A stretch of 9,965 nucleotides of DNA from positions 1 through 9,965 of the forward strand of contig DATFLK010000096.1 in the NCBI GenBank assembly GCA_035267815.1, read 5' to 3'. Below, in pieces: positions 1 through 6,655 of the stretch; within the stretch, counting starts at the first letter, position 1; each line of letters starts with the position of its first letter. The notes under the pieces are model-generated. The model was not told the origin of the DNA and made no database searches. It worked only from the letters and a program-made list of their open reading frames with translations. The DNA is from DATFLK01 sp035267815 (GTDB lineage: Bacteria > Pseudomonadota > Zetaproteobacteria > Mariprofundales > Mariprofundaceae). Made by a program: the position numbers and the translations under genes.

Positions 1-2
1 AA

Positions 3-407
3 TACATCAAGCCCGGAAACACCTGGAAAGACCTTGATGCCATCGCCACAAAACAATCCGACCTTGACGCATGGGAGCAATTGCAAAAGGCTCGCGGCAG
101 GCTATTCGATACAATCTTTGGGCAGGCCCCAAAGGCAGCATTGAATCAAACTTCACGCCGCCACGTTTCACCCTCATTTATGGATTGGAAAATACTTTCG
201 TGTCGGTTGGGTCCATCTGGCCCGTACCTCTCTAATAGCAGGGCGAGCGATGCGGCGCCCAGAAGACCTGCGTCGTCCGCCAGTCCGGAGCGGCAAATCT
301 CCACCATGCCACGCAGCGGCGGGATCACCTCTCGCTCGACGGCCGTTCGCATGGGCGGCAGCAGCTCCTCCCAGGCGGCGGTCATGCCGCCGCTGATACT
401 GACGTGA
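3..407 (+). CDS. Partial unidentified reading frame, left edge
   Basis: A plus-strand frame is open from the left edge. Its first 50 or so residues (YIKPGNTWKDLDAIA, then LDAWEQLQKARGRLF) look like real protein: acidic and basic residues alternate with hydrophobics and tryptophans in a helical pattern. From about position 150 onward the frame runs antisense to the end of the sugar kinase gene, and its composition becomes the Ser/Pro/Arg-rich kind typical of a shadow frame. The first stop is at 405-407, so if real the gene would overlap its convergent neighbour by about 260 bases, which is unusual. More likely only 3-145 is true coding sequence, the C-terminal part of a gene outside the window whose own stop was lost by frameshift or rearrangement. 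I do not recognise the family. Confidence 0.25.
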   Translation, partial: YIKPGNTWKDLDAIATKQSDLDAWEQLQKARGRLFDTIFGQAPKAALNQTSRRHVSPSFMDWKILSCRLGPSGPYLSNSRASDAAPRRPASSASPERQISTMPRSGGITSRSTAVRMGGSSSSQAAVMPPLILT

Positions 408-1168
408 TGGACATCGAGTAGTTTCGCCGTCTCAGCGACGGCGCGGCCGAGGTAGTCGCCCGCCTCGTGCAGCAATCGGGTGGCCGTTACATCACCCTGC
501 CGGGCAAGTCGTTGGACAGTGGCGGCATCCTCCACGTCTCCTCCGTGTTCCTCCCGGTAGCGTGCGGCCACGGCGCGGGCCGAGGCGTAGGCCTCCAGGC
601 AGCCCTTGGCACCACAGCCGCATAGCCGTCCGTTTGGCACGACGCGCAGGTGGCCGATCTCCATGGCCATGCCGCCTTCGCCGGCATAGGGCACACCGTT
701 CAGGATCAGCCCGCCGCCGATGCCGGTGCCCAGTGTCAGGTGGATGAGGCTCTCTGCACCCCGGCCGGTACCGAAGCGGAACTCGCCCAGCGCCGCCGCC
801 AGGCCGTCGTTCTGTGCCACGACCGGTAGCCGAAGCCGCTCGCTCAGGGTGCGGGCGAGGGAGAGGTCGTGCAGATAGGGGAGGTTGGGAGAGGTGATTA
901 GCGTGCCCGAATTGCCCCGAAAGAAGCCGGGAAAGCCGATGCCGACGGCCCGGACGTCGGGGTGACCGTCGATCATACGCCGTATGGCATCGGTCAGGGT
1001 CTCCAGCATCTCGGCCTGTGCCGCTTCGGAGGGGATGCCGTCGGCGAGCGTCGAGAGCGAGGCCTGGATAGCGTGCCGAGCATGGATCTTGCCCGCTTCG
1101 TCCACCACCGCCAGCCGCAGGTTGGTGCCGCCGACGTCGAGGGCAAGGACGCAGGCGGAGGGCGTCAT
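146..1168 (-). CDS. ROK-family sugar kinase, probable glucokinase
   Basis: A 340-residue ROK-family kinase, the usual length for ROK glucokinases and fructokinases. It would transfer phosphate from ATP to glucose or a related hexose in the cytoplasm. Visible motifs: the phosphate-binding DVGGTNLR at residues 11-18; GIGFPGF at 76-82; the sugar-binding QND with catalytic Asp121; LGTGIGGG at 146-153; and the ROK zinc site made of His173, Cys183, Cys185 and Cys190 (GH, then CGCGAKGCLE). The start is the ATG at 1168, which overlaps the glgA stop as ATGA. A longer frame reaching 1261 lies inside glgA and lacks family similarity. No clear ribosome binding site precedes it, so translational coupling to glgA is likely. 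The last 25 or so residues, after YGPDGPN, extend beyond the usual ROK end. The glycogen neighbours favour glucose as substrate, but fructose or N-acetylhexosamines cannot be excluded. Confidence 0.88.
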   Translation of the reverse strand: MTPSACVLALDVGGTNLRLAVVDEAGKIHARHAIQASLSTLADGIPSEAAQAEMLETLTDAIRRMIDGHPDVRAVGIGFPGFFRGNSGTLITSPNLPYLHDLSLARTLSERLRLPVVAQNDGLAAALGEFRFGTGRGAESLIHLTLGTGIGGGLILNGVPYAGEGGMAMEIGHLRVVPNGRLCGCGAKGCLEAYASARAVAARYREEHGGDVEDAATVQRLARQGDVTATRLLHEAGDYLGRAVAETAKLLDVHHVSISGGMTAAWEELLPPMRTAVEREVIPPLRGMVEICRSGLADDAGLLGAASLALLLERYGPDGPNRHESIFQSINEGETWRREV

Positions 1169-2619
1169 ATCATAGCCGTGCTGTAGAGCTGCAGGTAGTC
1201 GGCGGCCGATGCATCCCATGAGGAGTCGCGCCGCATGGCGCGTCCGACCAAGCGGTTCCATGCGGCGGGGTGACGGATGGTTTCGACGGCATGATCCACG
1301 GCTTTGTCCAGTGCCTTTGGCGTGGCCTCCCGGAAGTGGAAGCCGGTCGAGGCCGATTTCGAGGCCGTGTAGTCCACCACCGTGTCGCGTAGGCCGCCGG
1401 TGGCACGGACGATGGGGATGGTGCCGTAACGCATGGCGATCAGTTGTCCCAGCCCGCAGGGCTCGAAGCGCGACGGCATCAGGAAGAGGTCGGCGCCGGC
1501 ATAGAAACGGTGGGCCAGCGCCTCGTTGAAGCCACAGTAGAAGTGCATCTGTTCGGGATGGTTGTCGGCCAGCTTGCGCAACAGGGTCTCATGGCGCGGG
1601 TCGCCGGTGCCGAGCAGGGCGATCTGGTAGCCCGCCTCCAGCCAAGCGGGGATGCAGTGGGTGATCAGGTCGACCCCTTTCTGTTCTACCAGCCGCGTCA
1701 CGGCAGCCAGCAGCGGGCACTCGGAATCCTGGGCAAAGCCGAGTTCCTGTTGCAGTTGCTGTTTGCAGGCCGCCTTCCCGCGCATGTTGCCCGGGGCATA
1801 GGTGGCGGCGATGTGTCGGTCGTCGGCTGGATTCCATGTCCCGGTATCGAGTCCGTTGACGATGCCGCTGAGCCGGTCGACATGCCGTTCGAGAAATCCC
1901 TCCAGCTGACAGCCGAAGGTCGGAGTGAGAATCTCCTCGGCGTAGGTGCGGCTGACGGTAGTGATCCGGTCGGTGCCGGCGATCCCCGCTTTCATGCAGT
2001 TGATCCGGCCATAGAACTCGTAGCCCTCGGGGTGGAAATCCTCCATCGGCAGACCAAGACGGGGAATCCAGCTGGCATCGAAGATGCCCTGATAGGCGAG
2101 GTTGTGGATCGTGTAGATGCAGGCTGCCGAGGCGATCTTCGGTTTGTACTGGTACTGTCGCTTCAGCAGCAGCGGTAGCAGTCCCGTCTGCCAGTCGTGG
2201 CAGTGGAAGACGTCGATGGGGCGCGGGAACCGGCCCGTCGCCTCCAACACGACGCGGCAGAAGAAGGTGTAGCGCAGCGGATTGTCGGGGTGGTCCCCTG
2301 CGGCGGTGCCGTAGAGGCCGTCACGGTCGTAGAGGTCGTCCTGCTCGACCAGCATGAAGCGGAGACCGTCGATATCGATCTGGTGCAGGTTGGCCGAGCG
2401 CGATGTTCCGTCAATGCGGATATCTTCGATGCGGCCGGCCGGTTTCGGCGTGAAGCCAGCTGCCTCGACATGGCGGCGGTAGAACGGCATGAAGACAGTG
2501 ACCCGATGGCCCAGGCGCCGGATCGCATGCGGCAGGGAGCCGGTAACGTCGGCGAGCCCCCCGGTCTTGGCCAGCGGTGCGGCCTCGGGTGTGACGAATA
2601 CGATGTTGAGCTTTGACAT
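1165..2619 (-). CDS. glgA: Glycogen synthase (ADP-glucose type)
   Basis: A 484-residue GT5 glycosyltransferase that adds glucose from ADP-glucose to the end of an alpha-1,4-glucan. The N-terminal GT5 domain opens with the signature KTGGLADV (residues 18-25, Lys18 being the ADP-glucose-binding lysine). It also has FHCHDWQTGLLP and TIHNLAYQGIF. The C-terminal domain carries RLVEQKGVDL, then SRFEPCGLGQL with the catalytic Glu386, followed by ATGGLRDTV. The length matches bacterial GlgA (about 480). I chose the ATG at 2619, giving MSKLNIVFVTPE, because GAGGG at 2626-2630 sits 6 bases upstream; the TTG two codons earlier lies directly against that site. It is the first gene of a pair with the downstream ROK kinase and is divergent from pgi, separated by 129 bases. 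glgC and glgB are not in the window. Confidence 0.96.
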   Translation of the reverse strand: MSKLNIVFVTPEAAPLAKTGGLADVTGSLPHAIRRLGHRVTVFMPFYRRHVEAAGFTPKPAGRIEDIRIDGTSRSANLHQIDIDGLRFMLVEQDDLYDRDGLYGTAAGDHPDNPLRYTFFCRVVLEATGRFPRPIDVFHCHDWQTGLLPLLLKRQYQYKPKIASAACIYTIHNLAYQGIFDASWIPRLGLPMEDFHPEGYEFYGRINCMKAGIAGTDRITTVSRTYAEEILTPTFGCQLEGFLERHVDRLSGIVNGLDTGTWNPADDRHIAATYAPGNMRGKAACKQQLQQELGFAQDSECPLLAAVTRLVEQKGVDLITHCIPAWLEAGYQIALLGTGDPRHETLLRKLADNHPEQMHFYCGFNEALAHRFYAGADLFLMPSRFEPCGLGQLIAMRYGTIPIVRATGGLRDTVVDYTASKSASTGFHFREATPKALDKAVDHAVETIRHPAAWNRLVGRAMRRDSSWDASAADYLQLYSTAMI

Positions 2620-2748
2620 ATCCAACCCTCGTCGCCGTGGTTCGGGCGTCTATGGTAACGGGGATGGGCGCAAATGACAGCGATGGATCGGCCAGGGGTT
2701 GCCCGTGTCCTCGGGATGAGTACGCTCGGAAGCCACAGGAGAATCGAT
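2620..2748. promoter_or_regulatory. Divergent glgA / pgi intergenic region
   Basis: This 129-base gap lies between the start codons of the divergent glgA and pgi genes and must hold promoters for both. It contains the ribosome binding sites GAGGG (glgA, 2626-2630, minus) and AGGAG (pgi, 2737-2741, plus, 7 bases before the ATG). I see no convincing -35/-10 pair on either strand and no clear operator palindrome, so no promoter position is given. Confidence 0.5.
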
Positions 2749-4395
2749 ATGTCTGATCTGACGCAGTCCGACGCATGGCAGGCGCTCGCGCGCCACCGAG
2801 AGGCGATGGAGGGGGTGCAGATGCGCGACCTCTTCCGAAACGATCCCGACCGCTTCGAGCGCTTCTCGCTCCGATTCGACGATCTCCTTCTCGACTACTC
2901 CAAGAACATCATCACCGACAAGACGATGCAGCTGCTGCTGGCCCTCGCCCGGCAGGCCGATGTCGAGGGGTGGCGGCACCGGATGTTCAACGGTGAAAAG
3001 ATCAACAGCACCGAGGATCGCGCCGTGCTGCACGTGGCCCTGCGCAACCGCTCCGATCGCGCCATCGAGGTGGACGGCGAGGATGTGATGCCGAGGGTCC
3101 GGGATGTGCTGGCCCATATGCGTGAATTCACCGAGGCGGTACGTGGCGGCACCTGGCGCGGCAGTACCGGCAAACCGATCACCGATGTGGTCAATATCGG
3201 TATCGGCGGCTCCGACCTCGGCCCGGTGATGGCCACCGAGACGCTGAAGCCGTTCGGGAGACAGGGGCCTTCGGTCCACTTCGTCTCCAATGTCGACGGC
3301 ACGCACATGATCGAGGCACTGCGGGACCTGGACTGGGAGAGCACGCTCTTCGTCGTCGTCTCCAAAACCTTCACGACGCAGGAGACGCTGACCAACGCCC
3401 ACACGGCACGCGACTGGTTCTTCGAGCACGGCGGCAGCCGGGAGGGGGTGGCGCGCCATTTCGTCGCCGTTTCGACCAACGCGGAAGGGGTCAGGGCGTT
3501 CGGCATTGATACCGACAACATGTTTGAATTCTGGGACTGGGTTGGAGGGCGCTACTCGGTCTGGAGCGCAGTCGGCCTGTCGGTAGCGCTTTCGATCGGC
3601 ATGGACCACTTCGAGGAGATGCTGGCCGGCGGCCACGCCATGGACGAGCATTTTCGCAGTGCTCCGTTGCAGGAGAACCTGCCGGTGGTCATGGCGCTGC
3701 TCGGCATCTGGTACAGCAACTTCTTTGGGGCACAGTCGCATGCCATCCTTCCCTACGATCAGTACATGCACCGTTTCCCGGCCTACTTCCAGCAGGGGGA
3801 TATGGAGAGCAACGGCAAGCGCGTGGACCGCGATGGCCACCCCGTCGATTATTCGACCGGACCGGTAATCTGGGGCGAGCCGGGCACCAACGGTCAGCAC
3901 GCCTTCTACCAGCTGTTGCACCAGGGCACCCGGCTGATCCCGGCCGATTTCCTGGCACCGATGGAGAGCATGAACCCGGTCGGCCGGCACCATCCGATCC
4001 TGCTCTCCAACTTCTTCGCTCAGACCGAGGCGCTGATGCGTGGCCGCACGGAAGAGGAGGCGTGCGCCGCGCTGGCTGACGAGGGGCTTCAGGGCGAGCG
4101 GCTGGAGGCGCTTCTGCCTCACCGAATTTTTCCGGGCAACCGGCCGACCAACTCGATTATGTTTCGGCGGCTGACACCCAAGGCCCTAGGTTCGCTGATT
4201 GCGCTTTACGAGCACAAGATCTTCGTGCAGGGCATCGTCTGGCGCATCAACTCCTTCGACCAGTGGGGCGTGGAACTCGGTAAGCAGCTCGCCGGCCGCA
4301 TCCTGCCGGAGCTGGAAGGGAACGATCCGGTTACCGGCCACGATGCCTCCACCAATGGTCTGATCAACCACTACCGCGCCCACACCGCTCTATGA
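2749..4395 (+). CDS. pgi: Glucose-6-phosphate isomerase
   Basis: A 548-residue phosphoglucose isomerase, essentially the length of the E. coli enzyme, interconverting glucose-6-phosphate and fructose-6-phosphate in the cytoplasm. Seen in order: IGIGGSDLGP (phosphate/sugar site); VSKTFTTQET; the first family signature around DWVGGRYSVWSAVGLS; QGDMESNGK with the catalytic-base Glu353; GEPGTNGQHAFYQL with the ring-opening His384; and the second signature NSFDQWGVELGK with Lys512. All key residues are present, so it should be active. The start at 2749 (MSDLTQSDAW) is set by AGGAG at 2737-2741; an in-frame ATG at 2674 has no such site and adds residues unlike the family. It is divergent from glgA. 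With the sugar kinase and GlgA it links free glucose, glycolysis or gluconeogenesis, and the storage glucan. Confidence 0.98.
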   Translation: MSDLTQSDAWQALARHREAMEGVQMRDLFRNDPDRFERFSLRFDDLLLDYSKNIITDKTMQLLLALARQADVEGWRHRMFNGEKINSTEDRAVLHVALRNRSDRAIEVDGEDVMPRVRDVLAHMREFTEAVRGGTWRGSTGKPITDVVNIGIGGSDLGPVMATETLKPFGRQGPSVHFVSNVDGTHMIEALRDLDWESTLFVVVSKTFTTQETLTNAHTARDWFFEHGGSREGVARHFVAVSTNAEGVRAFGIDTDNMFEFWDWVGGRYSVWSAVGLSVALSIGMDHFEEMLAGGHAMDEHFRSAPLQENLPVVMALLGIWYSNFFGAQSHAILPYDQYMHRFPAYFQQGDMESNGKRVDRDGHPVDYSTGPVIWGEPGTNGQHAFYQLLHQGTRLIPADFLAPMESMNPVGRHHPILLSNFFAQTEALMRGRTEEEACAALADEGLQGERLEALLPHRIFPGNRPTNSIMFRRLTPKALGSLIALYEHKIFVQGIVWRINSFDQWGVELGKQLAGRILPELEGNDPVTGHDASTNGLINHYRAHTAL

Positions 4396-4440
4396 GCGCA
4401 GCTCGACGCAGACAGTGCTAATCTCTCAACAGGGGTTTGA

Positions 4441-4929
4441 ATGATGCCGAAGGGTGAAGCACCGAATCGTCGATATGGATGGCCACTTGCCATTCTGCTG
4501 GTCGGCCTGTTGACCGTTCCCGCAACGGCGGCGTGGAGCGACTGCGACTCCACTGATCCGTCCGGCACGACGCGGCAGCAGGGCCAGATGACGAAGACGG
4601 ACAAGGCTGTGGTGGATGCGGGGACCGCAGCGGTCGAGGCGGAATCCAAATCCTTCAGCATGGATGAGCTGATCGAGCGGTTGAAGAAGTCGGATGCGAT
4701 CGGATTCCTGACCAAGCTGACGCTGCGCTCGGACGCAGTCGATCTTGTGGACATGGTGAAGGCCTACAAGCGGGATGCGTCGCGCTATTCGCTGGCCGAT
4801 CTGCACGCGAGGTTCAATGGGCTTCTGCTCAAGGTACTGGCGCTGCTGAACGATGATCCTAAGCTCTCCAAGGATATCAGCATGGCGCGCGAGGATATCT
4901 GGAAGAGCCTGATGGAGGTGAAGGCATGA
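4441..4929 (+). CDS. Exported protein of unknown function
   Basis: A 162-residue protein with a clear signal peptide: a basic start (KGEAPNRRYGW), a hydrophobic run (LAILLVGLLTVP) and an Ala-rich cleavage region (ATAA, probably cut before WSD). The mature part begins with a short Cys/Ser/Thr-rich linker and then becomes mostly charged and helical (SMDELIERLKKSD, ADLHARFNGLLLKVLALLN). It looks like a small soluble all-alpha periplasmic protein. There is no lipobox, so it should not be a lipoprotein. AGGGG lies 5 bases before the ATG at 4441 and 8 bases before the ATG at 4444, so either may be used. It begins 45 bases after pgi with no obvious terminator between, and its stop overlaps the next gene's start as ATGA, so the two are probably co-translated. 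I do not recognise the family. Confidence 0.75.
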   Translation: MMPKGEAPNRRYGWPLAILLVGLLTVPATAAWSDCDSTDPSGTTRQQGQMTKTDKAVVDAGTAAVEAESKSFSMDELIERLKKSDAIGFLTKLTLRSDAVDLVDMVKAYKRDASRYSLADLHARFNGLLLKVLALLNDDPKLSKDISMAREDIWKSLMEVKA

Positions 4930-5189
4930 AGTATACGATACTGTTTGTGGGTATGTTCGCGGGGATGCTCTGCCTCGCCTCCCCGGCGCAGGCGGTGACC
5001 CAGGCCGAGGATATCGCGACGACGATCATTCTGCGCGGCTACGCTTGCGGCGGGCGGACCGTCTCGAATATCTCCGAGAGCCAGGATGCGAAGGGGAACA
5101 AGACGATCCGGGCCACCTGCCCGAACGGCAAGCGCTATCAGATCCATGTTACGGCCGACGGCCGGGTGACGGTCAGGCCCCTGAACTAG
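4926..5189 (+). CDS. Small exported protein of unknown function
   Basis: An 87-residue protein with a classical signal peptide (MKYTILFVGMFAGMLCLAS, then PAQA with cleavage expected before VTQAED). The mature domain of about 64 residues contains two cysteines, at GYACGG and RATCPNGK, well placed to form a disulphide in the periplasm. It ends in a likely beta hairpin (YQIHVTADGRVTVRPLN). It starts at an ATGA overlap with the preceding exported-protein gene, which implies coupled expression and perhaps a physical partnership. The region encoding residues 62-80 has a degraded second copy at 6305-6361. The stop codon sits inside an inverted repeat shared with the convergent downstream gene. Function unknown; the fold may resemble small PepSY-like periplasmic domains, but that is only a guess. 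Confidence 0.78.
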   Translation: MKYTILFVGMFAGMLCLASPAQAVTQAEDIATTIILRGYACGGRTVSNISESQDAKGNKTIRATCPNGKRYQIHVTADGRVTVRPLN

Positions 5190-5205
5190 CGTTCGTGAAG
5201 CTAGT
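5185..5205. repeat. Inverted repeat between convergent stop codons
   Basis: ACTAGC at 5185-5190 and GCTAGT at 5200-5205 form a perfect 6-bp inverted repeat with a 9-base loop, inside which TTC and GAA can also pair. Each arm carries the TAG stop of one convergent gene: 5187-5189 for the plus-strand gene and 5201-5203 for the minus-strand gene. It could work as a weak bidirectional terminator, but no T-run follows on either strand. Confidence 0.4.
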
Positions 5206-5461
5206 CCGGCCAGACCCGCCGATAGGGCAGAGATTCGACAGGTGATTCCGGCTCGGGCTTCTTTCGATCTCCGGGACTGACCTTTGGCTTTTCCGTTTTC
5301 TGCACGGACTTTGCCGCAGCACTGTTGTCGTGTGACGGTCGCGGACCGGATGGGTGATCAGGTTGGCGATTCATGGACTCCGATTCGGCTGCGTCGCTCT
5401 GGCTCTCAGCCGACTCCTTTGCCTGGCGCACACTCTTGGTCAATTTCGATGCAACACTCAT
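5201..5461 (-). CDS. Small hydrophilic protein, candidate ParA partner
   Basis: An 86-residue protein with almost no hydrophobic core: Ser, Lys, Glu, Pro, Asp and Gln dominate, so it is very probably disordered. It starts with a basic amphipathic stretch (SKLTKSVRQAKESAE), continues through a Ser/Glu/Asp-rich part (SQSDAAESESM) and a Pro/His/Lys-rich middle, and ends in PYRRVWPD, the only aromatic patch. The ATG at 5461 lies 2 bases after the stop of the ParA-like gene, with GAGG 10 bases upstream inside that gene, so the two are one transcriptional unit. Partners of ParA-type ATPases (ParB N-termini, ParG, McdB and others) often have a disordered, Lys/Arg-containing N-terminus that stimulates ATP hydrolysis. 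The position and composition here fit that role. No named family is recognised; the partnership is inferred. Confidence 0.7.
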   Translation of the reverse strand: MSVASKLTKSVRQAKESAESQSDAAESESMNRQPDHPSGPRPSHDNSAAAKSVQKTEKPKVSPGDRKKPEPESPVESLPYRRVWPD

Positions 5462-5463
5462 GC

Positions 5464-6096
5464 CTATAGTACCTCCTCAATCATCCGCTCGATTTCATCG
5501 ACAGCGGGCTGGCCCTGCCTGCCCGTGCAATACACACTTCGGCCTTCGATGGCCACATTCCGATAGATGGCACGCCGCCGTAATCCGCTGTTCAGCGCTG
5601 GTATATCGAACTCCTCAAGCGCTTCTTTCATGGCGCGTGACAGGGCACTGCGCGGTTCCAGCTGGTTGATCACGATACGGGCCTTCAAGCGGGGCTTGAT
5701 CTGCTTGATTTGTTCGATGGTGTTGGCCAGACGCACACTGGCCCAGAGGTCCACCGGAGAGGGCAGAACCGGTATCAGCACCGTGTCCGCTGCCACCATC
5801 GCCTTCGAGGTGTTCTCGGTTTCCAGGGTTGGGGGGCAGTCGATGACCACATAGTCGTAGTCACGGCTGAAGCGGTTCACCTCGTGGGCCAGGTCGCCGC
5901 TGACGGAGATAACCGAAACCGGAAAGGGGCGCTCCCCGGAGGCCGAGCCGCTCCACTGGCTGGCAGAGCCCTGAGGGTCGGCGTCGATCACCAAGGTCCG
6001 TCCACGCTTCGACAATCCGGCGGCCAGATTCATCGAAAGCGTGGTTTTCCCGCTCCCCCCCTTTTGATTGGAAACCGAAAAGATGTATGAACCCAT
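5464..6096 (-). CDS. ParA/McdA-type positioning ATPase
   Basis: A 210-residue ParA/MinD-superfamily ATPase of the short type, without an N-terminal DNA-binding domain. The deviant Walker A motif is NQKGGSGKTT, with the signature Lys12 and catalytic Lys17. Walker A' is LVIDADPQGS (Asp37, Asp39), and the Walker B strand is YDYVVIDCPPTLE. Such proteins dimerise on ATP, bind DNA nonspecifically and form gradients that place plasmids, chromosomes, carboxysomes, flagella or chemoreceptor clusters. The ATG at 6096 gives the usual family start (short leader directly before the first strand); a GTG at 6117 only adds seven residues. There is no ParB gene; the next gene encodes a small disordered protein instead, as with McdA/McdB-like or orphan ParA systems. 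The cargo cannot be read from the sequence. A repeat/palindrome site lies directly upstream. Confidence 0.9.
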   Translation of the reverse strand: MGSYIFSVSNQKGGSGKTTLSMNLAAGLSKRGRTLVIDADPQGSASQWSGSASGERPFPVSVISVSGDLAHEVNRFSRDYDYVVIDCPPTLETENTSKAMVAADTVLIPVLPSPVDLWASVRLANTIEQIKQIKPRLKARIVINQLEPRSALSRAMKEALEEFDIPALNSGLRRRAIYRNVAIEGRSVYCTGRQGQPAVDEIERMIEEVL

Positions 6097-6109
6097 GACT
6101 ACCCCACCA

Positions 6110-6131
6110 TTGACCACCGGCCGGTTTGACC
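6110..6131. promoter_or_regulatory. Palindrome between direct repeats upstream of parA-like gene
   Basis: Two copies of TTGACC (6110-6115 and 6126-6131) flank, with no spacer, the perfect 10-bp palindrome ACCGGCCGGT (6116-6125). The block ends 14 bases before the ATG of the ParA-like ATPase, read on the minus strand. Such a compact symmetrical site fits an operator for autoregulation or a centromere-like binding site. Which protein binds it, if any, is unknown. Confidence 0.4.
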
Positions 6132-6271
6132 TGTTAAGGGACGGACCATGGCATCAAGCCGATATCCATCAGGTTGTCCCTGCTTACCAGATCCCCATCA
6201 TAACGCAATCATTCGGGTAAGTGGCGGTGAAACCCATTAATCATTCCTTTCCAATCCATAGATGAAAGGCG

Positions 6272-6409
6272 ATGTTTTTTTCTGAGCGGCGCGGGTCGGT
6301 GGTCCGGGCCATCTGCCCGAACGGCAGGCCCTGGCGGATCAATGTCACCGCCGACGGCCAGTCCGCTAAATCATCCCCACCTGTGATGGGGCCAGGACTT
6401 CTTAACTAG
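6272..6409 (+). pseudogene. Degraded copy of the 3' end of the 4926-5189 gene
   Basis: Positions 6305-6361 read RAICPNGRPW then RINVTADGQ, matching residues 62-80 of the exported protein encoded at 4926-5189 (RATCPNGKRY then QIHVTADGR). By hand, 47 of 57 bases and 12 of 19 residues agree, and the reading frame is kept. The signal peptide and the first half of the domain are missing. Upstream only a short stretch, TTCTG followed by GCGGC near 6280-6290, resembles the parent gene near 5030, in another frame. An open frame from ATG 6272 to TAG 6407-6409 would make 45 residues, but its start and its tail (which overlaps the end of the GlsB-like gene antisense) look accidental. This is best read as the remnant of a duplicated gene. 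Confidence 0.65.
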
Positions 6410-6643
6410 GCCGGTGATCAACAACAAAAGAACCGCGCCGATCGTAGCCATCATGATAGAGCCTAAAATCCCGCCGGCGGTTATACCGAGCATACCGAAC
6501 ACAAAGCCACCCAATACAGCGCCGACAACGCCCACAACAATATTGCCTGCGACGCCAAACCCTCTTCCTTTCATGATGTTGCCGGCAAGACATCCGGCGA
6601 GCGCGCCAATGGCTAAAAAGGTGATCAAGCTGGTGGTCTCCAT
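6371..6643 (-). CDS. GlsB/YeaQ/YmgE-family stress membrane protein
   Basis: A 90-residue, very hydrophobic Gly-rich protein with three predicted membrane segments: about residues 5-24 (LITFLAIGALAGCLAGN), 29-52 (FGVAGNIVVGVVGAVLGGFVFG) and 57-81 (GGILGSIMMATIGAVLLLLITGL), then a short basic tail. The GALAGCLAG, GNIVVGVVGAVLGG and GSIMMATIGAVLLL pattern is typical of the transglycosylase-associated/GlsB family, whose members are often stress-induced inner-membrane proteins of unclear mechanism. The length is normal. ATG at 6643 follows GGAG at a spacing of 5. The gene lies 12 bases after the DUF3185-type gene on the same strand, so both are probably transcribed together. The 3' end overlaps the remnant of a duplicated gene on the other strand. 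Confidence 0.88.
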   Translation of the reverse strand: METTSLITFLAIGALAGCLAGNIMKGRGFGVAGNIVVGVVGAVLGGFVFGMLGITAGGILGSIMMATIGAVLLLLITGLVKKSWPHHRWG

Positions 6644-6655
6644 GATGTCTCCGGT

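Noticed and set aside
1169..1261. Longer N-terminus for the ROK kinase
   Set aside because: The added 31 residues lie inside glgA and precede the conserved family start; the ATGA overlap gives a natural start at 1168.
1444..2178. A 244-residue plus-strand frame inside glgA
   Set aside because: It is the antisense shadow of glgA; its residues mirror GlgA codons and no start signal or family pattern supports it.
2650..4122. A 490-residue open frame antisense to pgi
   Set aside because: It lies opposite a fully conserved pgi gene and has the Arg/His/Val-rich composition of a GC-driven shadow frame; no family motif is seen.
6156..6222. CTTACC and GGTAAG, a loose inverted repeat upstream of the ParA-like gene
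   Set aside because: Arms of only 6 bases separated by a long loop; expected by chance in a window of this size.
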